Assembly (NCBI GenBank): GCA_917880885.1
Contig: OU862913.1
Coordinates: 24,189,286-24,253,285 of the forward strand
Reading direction: 5' to 3'
From: Limnephilus marmoratus
Taxonomy: Eukaryota; Arthropoda; Insecta; Trichoptera; Limnephilidae
DNA: 64,000 bases
Shown here: in pieces, positions 59,798 to 64,000 of the stretch
How positions within the stretch are numbered: position 1 is the stretch's first letter
Layout of the letters: every line of letters starts with the position of its first letter
Made by a program: the position numbers and the translations under genes
Notes under the pieces: generated by a model
What the model was told of the DNA's origin: nothing
What the model saw: the letters and a program-made list of their open reading frames with translations, nothing else
Databases searched by the model: none

Positions 59798-60145
59798 AAC
59801 CTAACCCCCTCACCACCACCCTCTTCCCCTTCCTTCCATCCCCCCTCTCCCTCCCCTAACCCCCTCACCACCAACCTCTTCCCCTCCCCTTTTCCCTTCC
59901 ACCAACATCCTCCCAACACCCCCTCCCCCCTCTCACCTTTCGCATTCCACGCATTCATTCCCGATACATGTTTTCAAACTGTTCGCGTGCCAACTATTAT
60001 ATTTTTTTATACAAATTTCATAATGCCAGAACTCAACGGTAGTTTTATACAAAATAACGAACAAAAAAATTTTTATCCAATTTGTGCAGTCGTTCGGGTT
60101 TATGCGCGTACGTACATTTCGGTGATTCATTTTTAGAGATAGTTG

Positions 60146-60490
60146 TTATTAAGTACCACCCCAACAAAGCACTCTTTTTAGGGTGAATTGCTAATTAAAT
60201 AAAAAAAAACATCGTTTCCAAGGTGACATTGGTTTGCTTTTTTTCTGACGTTTGCAATAAATCGATTTTGTTAGGGACAGAAAACGTATGATAAATAATT
60301 TCATAACGCCAGAGATTATTCATAACGCCAGAGCTTACCAATATATATAGCTTATAGATCTCGCAAATAATGTAGCTTTCTATTAAAGAAAGAATTTTTT
60401 AAATCCATTCAGTAGTTTTTGCGTGAAGGAGTAACAAATATACATCCACACAAACTTTCGCCTTTATAATATTATATAGTAAGATATTTA
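60146..60490 (+). repeat. RTE-type retroposon 3' end
   Basis: 60300-60480: ATAACGCCAGAGATTATTC, AATGTAGCTTTCTATTAAAG and ACTTTCGCCTTTATAATATT, as at 30760. 60146-60300 unassigned. Confidence 0.55.
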
Positions 60491-60927
60491 TATCTAGAAA
60501 TTTTAATACAAGAGTGAGGAACATCTAAGGTGTTTTAATAATTATTATTATTCTGAATTTGCCAACAATATTTAGAAAGAAATCAAAAATATAATAATAA
60601 TATAAATATAGGGTTAAAAATTTTGCACACAAACACTTTTTAATAATATTTTGTAAAGGCGATCGACGCGACAAAGCAATTTCAACATTATGTCGACAAG
60701 CACAAGATGTAAATACGTAAATTTTCGGAATGTTCATAACTCAAACTTTTTTTAAATCCTTACACTTGTGGTGTATAGGAATTTTATTTTTTTATTTATT
60801 TTAGGGAAAGTTGACAGCAAATCTGAGATTACACAATAGTACAATAGTAAGAGAGTTAATTATACCAATTTGAACTTTCCACTGATGATAATGAATGAAG
60901 GATGAAGTGTGACATTGTAAGGGTTTT
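60491..60927. other. No recognised feature
   Basis: AT-rich. A 70-codon minus frame has no domain. Confidence 0.35.
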
Positions 60928-61490
60928 TTTCTTAATTAATTTATTTTTTTGTTACAATATATGAAAGGGGAGGGGAGAGGAGGAACATAGAATTAGGATT
61001 AAGAGGCAAATGATGGGAATATTAGGGATTAAACTTTCTAGTTTGAGTTATGTTGCTTAGTGAGGTTTCATTTAATGTCAATGTGGTAATAATTTAAAGG
61101 TAAATGAGTGTGTGGATCTGTTGATAAATGAGTTGTGTTTGGAGTTGGTCTTGGAAAGAGGGAGATTATAAGTAAGCGACTGTCTGCTGTTGCGTTTGGA
61201 ACATGGAATGATAGACGTTGAAGAAGATCAGAACTATCAATTAAGTTATATATTATTTTAAATAACATTACTGAGTCTGCTATATTTCTTCGGCAAATTA
61301 ATGTCTGTATATTGAAGAACTTTGCAGAGTCTTCATTACTAACATGCGATCGAAAAGAGCGGAAGTTAAGATACCTTAAGAATCTATTTTGAACACTTTC
61401 AATTCTATTTTTGTATATTGCGTAGCCTGGGTTCCACACTTGAGATGCGTATTCAAGGATACTATGAACGTATGAGAAGTATAGTGTTTT
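60928..61490 (-). pseudogene. Jockey/CR1-like LINE C-terminal fragment
   Basis: Minus frame from 61439: MWNPGYAIYKNRIESVQNRF, LRYLNFRSFR, then NIADSVMLFKIIYNLIDSSD and LLQRLSFHVPN. This is the WxPxYxxxIxxIExVQ+xFLRYL block after the RT in Jockey-clade LINEs. Upstream frames continue with YASQVWNP-type sequence to about 61480. 3' UTR and A/T-rich tail to 60928. A different family from LINE-C and from the 45.2-kb LINE. Confidence 0.8.
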
Positions 61491-62283
61491 GAAAGTAATA
61501 AGATCTTTGAATTATGGAACGGATTATGAAACCAAGCATGGAAGATGCATTAGTGACTAAAATATGTATATAGTTTCAATGTCCTTCAACAGGTGTCGTT
61601 ATTTTAGTTGGGTAAGAACAGACGTCAGTGAAGCAGTACTATTGGAGAGCGTCAACTGTCTCTCGTTCATGTCTAAAACCCGATGTAGCCGATGATATCC
61701 GACCGATAGCTGGGCCCTTTCAGTTCCCTTGCTTCAGGAATACACAGAGGTGCAGTTAAGTATACATTGTAAACCAGACGATTAATGAACACGGCTTGTG
61801 ACCTGAAGAACCGAGTATCGAAGAAACTTCCTATCATCTGAAAAATACACAGTACATCACAACTAACATTGCCCTAGATTAAGATTTGCCTAGGGGCCCG
61901 TCCATTCCAAGTAACGCAACTGGCCCCAGCAGCATACTTCTGTTTCATCTATAGATTATACGAGGTGGTAGAGGGGATAGAAGTAGAAGGGGGTGAATTC
62001 ACCCCCTTCACAAACAAGAAGGGCGGTTTTAATACAATTTGTAATCATTTCTGATTGTGGCACGCGGAGGCTGCTAGCTAGCGCTGCACTGTGAAACCGG
62101 TTTGGATCCGAATCACCAACTATAGAACATAATTTCCATATACCAACAAGAACTACTCAATCTGAAATTATTTTTAATTGCAACGTCAATATCATGACTG
62201 AGTCCTTTGGATACTCGCTTGTACCCAGATTTCATCAGTTGGCAATACTTTCTCAGTGGTGTTAGATGTGTACAACTTTTTTT
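61491..62283. other. No recognised feature except a 24-bp palindrome
   Basis: 61986-62009 reads GAAGGGGGTGAA and its exact complement. GGGGCCCGTCCATTCCAAG at 61892 resembles the opening of the GGGGCCGTTCA MITE class. Confidence 0.45.
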
Positions 62284-62632
62284 TCTTTTTTTTTTTGCAT
62301 GAGCTCCACACAGGAAACTGATATGAAAATAATTTCAATCCGGGCCTATGTCATCTTTGGGGATACTGTGTGGAGGTTTTTTTTTAGGAAACGAAGGAGA
62401 GGAGAGTTCTGGGAAGGGAAAGGGCTTAAGGAGTGGGTAGGAATCTGGGGCTCAGTGTGTCTTGGTCATCCGCCTCCAAGACCTAGACAAACCTCACCCC
62501 ATGAACCCGGGCACCCCTGCTAAATCACCAAACGTAGTGAACCACTTGGGGTGACCTATGGCAGGGGTGTTGGTTATCCAATAAAGGTTCTCGGGGCGGC
62601 GGTACCCGTTCCCGCCTCCCAAATGCGACGGA
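62284..62632 (-). mobile_element. SINE-T, short subfamily
   Basis: GCATGAGCTCCACACAGG near the tail, bridge GTGTCTTGGTCATCCGCC, 5' end GGCGGCGGTACCCGTTCC plus CGCCTCCCAAATG. Part of the inner hairpin is replaced by AAACTGATATG. Confidence 0.87.
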
Positions 62633-62663
62633 ATATAGTTACAAGTAGTCTATAACATTTACT

Positions 62664-63060
62664 ATTTGTGAGGCGGGTATGGGTACTGCCGCCCCCGGAA
62701 TCATTTATTGGATAACCAACTCCCCTGCCATAGGTCACCCCTAGTGGTTCGCTGTATTTGTTAGCTTGGCAGTGATGCCATGGGATGAGTGATATGCGAA
62801 GAGTTTCATGGGATTGGGATTGTCTAGGTCTTGGCGTCGGATGCGCTGCATCGGGAGAGACTGATTCAGGGAGACCTTTTAACCTCTCCATCCGTACACT
62901 TTTAACCCATTTAACATTGCAATGGGAGGGATGGATTCACACGTCCGTCACTCCTAGACACATTGACCCTAGATTCATAACTATCTTTCATACATTTTTC
63001 CTTCTCTAAACTTCGTCTTTACCTTTCCCTTAAGATTCAACTCCATCTAAGATTCAAAAA
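62664..63060 (+). mobile_element. SINE-T, long subfamily, head-to-head with the previous copy
   Basis: TGTGAGGCGGGTATGGGTAC to CATACATTTTTCCTTCTC; the tail is lost after TAAGATTCAACTCC. The two copies' 5' ends are ~35 bp apart. Confidence 0.82.
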
Positions 63061-63540
63061 GCTGCTTTACGTCCATAACGTTGATAGTATTGAAGATCGT
63101 ATTAGTGGAAGATAGAGGGAAAGTAAGATATTTTTTTATGATTATTACGAAAATAATGTCAATTGAAATTTTACCCCTAGCAGGAAAGGGTGACACGACA
63201 GTTGATCTACCGACAATCGACCCCCCGAAATGATATCTAAGTGAATAAAAATGAATCCCTGTTTCCCTTGGTCACGCCAAAACTTCAGATCGACATTACA
63301 TATTGCATTCATTTTTTTTTAAGTTTTCTAATACTTTGTAGAAGTTTCTTACGAATAGAAAAATTAAGACAATTGCGCAGAAAATTTAATAATTTCAGAA
63401 AACTTAACAAATATTTTAACTTCGCACGTTTGACAGTGCGCGCGCTTGATGAAATTGAACTCAGCATGCAACTGTTTTTTTTTTTGTATTAAAATAATTG
63501 TTTATGGATTTTTTAAAATTAAGTATAGATATTTTAAACA
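63061..63540. other. No recognised feature
   Basis: AT-rich, no repeat match, no supported ORF. Confidence 0.35.
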
Positions 63541-63870
63541 GGTAACAACTATGTGAGGTACCAAATTTGATTGATTGTTCTTATAATGAACAAAAATTAA
63601 TATTTGTAATGTATACGAAAAATGAGAATTTGAATAAAAAAACTGTAATAGGTGGCACGCGATCTGTTTGAAAACTGAATGTACTGGGACCGAATATATG
63701 GAACGCAGGAAGGGGGGTTTGCAAGACGCTGGAGCAAGAGAGGGGAAAGGGTGGGCGGGGAAGGTGGAAGGGGAACGCGGGAGGGTAGGGGATGCGGGAG
63801 GGGAATGAGGACGCACGGGAAAGGACATGCAGGGAGAAACAATTTATTTCTTTGAATATGGCATGTTGCA
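63541..63870 (-). repeat. PYR fragment, second subfamily
   Basis: Reverse complement of 47700-48000: AATAGGTGGCACGCGATCTG, GTTTGAAAACTGAATGTAC, a purine tract, GAAAGGACATGCAGGGAG. 63871-64000 has nothing assignable. Confidence 0.62.
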
Positions 63871-64000
63871 ATGCCAATACTACAAAATTATATTTTTTTG
63901 TGTATTATTTACCAATTTCAAAAATAAAATCAACTTCAAAGATTCTCTTAATAATAAATTGGTATGAATATCAAACGAATTTATAAACAATGTCGATTTT

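Larger units (their letters stand above)
58718..60145 (+). mobile_element. PYR retroposon split by hAT copy 2
   Basis: 58718-58826: ACTAGCTTTTTCCCGCGGCT, CCGCCTCCTCCACCTTC. 59798-60145: C/T tract, ACAAATTTCATAATGCCAG, GTGCAGTCGTTCGGG and TTCGGTGATTCATTTTTAGA. The two halves join across the 8-bp AACCTAAC duplication. Confidence 0.72.

Overview
This is eukaryotic, AT-rich, gene-poor DNA, almost certainly from an arthropod and most likely an insect. The evidence is a set of animal transposon types (mariner, hAT, probable piggyBac-like and PIF/Harbinger-like, Penelope-like, and CR1/Jockey- and RTE-like LINEs), tRNA-derived SINEs, and short runs of the arthropod-type telomere unit CCTAA/TTAGG. I see no host gene with exons, no rRNA, no confident functional tRNA and nothing bacterial. 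The species or order cannot be fixed from the sequence.

Family names used below are mine. LINE-C is a CR1/Jockey-like LINE with about 9 pieces. SINE-T is a non-autonomous element of about 330 or 460 bp that shares its 3' tail with LINE-C (about 20 pieces). SINE-R is a tRNA-headed, poly-A SINE of about 430 bp. SINE-G is a second tRNA-like family. RTE-a is a set of decayed reverse transcriptase fragments ending in GTTAGTTAG or AAGAAGATG tails. RTE-b is the one long LINE ORF. PYR is a pyrimidine-rich retroposon with a GATA-like tail. MS62 is an inverted-repeat element with a 62-bp minisatellite core. TTAA719 is a 0.7-kb element ending in TTAA. PAL-T is a palindromic MITE with CCTAA runs in its arms. 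Rep-2 to Rep-6 are dispersed repeats of unknown class.

Layout. 1-4.2 kb: a large inverted repeat enclosing a hAT remnant, a TTAA719 copy, a 4 x 160 bp tandem array and an RTE-a fragment. 4.2-10.7 kb: a deleted mariner, SINE-R and RTE fragments. 10.7-17 kb: nested SINE-T, PAL-T, LINE-C, a hAT element inside one unit of a tandem duplication, and a Penelope-type palindrome with hammerhead motifs. 17.1-19.8 kb: RTE-b, 881 codons on the minus strand, the only long intact ORF. 20-30 kb: SINE-T copies, TTAA719 carrying a hammerhead palindrome, PAL-T, and a head-to-head pair of Penelope 3' ends. 30-42 kb: mixed debris including a Harbinger-like and a piggyBac-like insertion, each revealed by an uninterrupted paralogue, and MS62. 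42-50 kb: an 18-bp minisatellite, PYR copies, LINE 3' ends and G-rich MITEs. 50-64 kb: SINE-T, a decayed ~232-bp tandem array, a third MS62, a second hAT copy with a perfect 8-bp target duplication, and more LINE ends.

Nothing here forms an operon or pathway. The functional relations are between parasites. LINE-C most likely supplies reverse transcriptase to SINE-T through a shared tail that can fold into a double stem. Full-length hAT, mariner and similar elements elsewhere would have moved the defective copies seen here. Several minisatellites have grown out of transposon sequence. The most interesting signals are the shared LINE/SINE tail, the paired hammerhead-ribozyme motifs, and the minisatellites born inside transposons.
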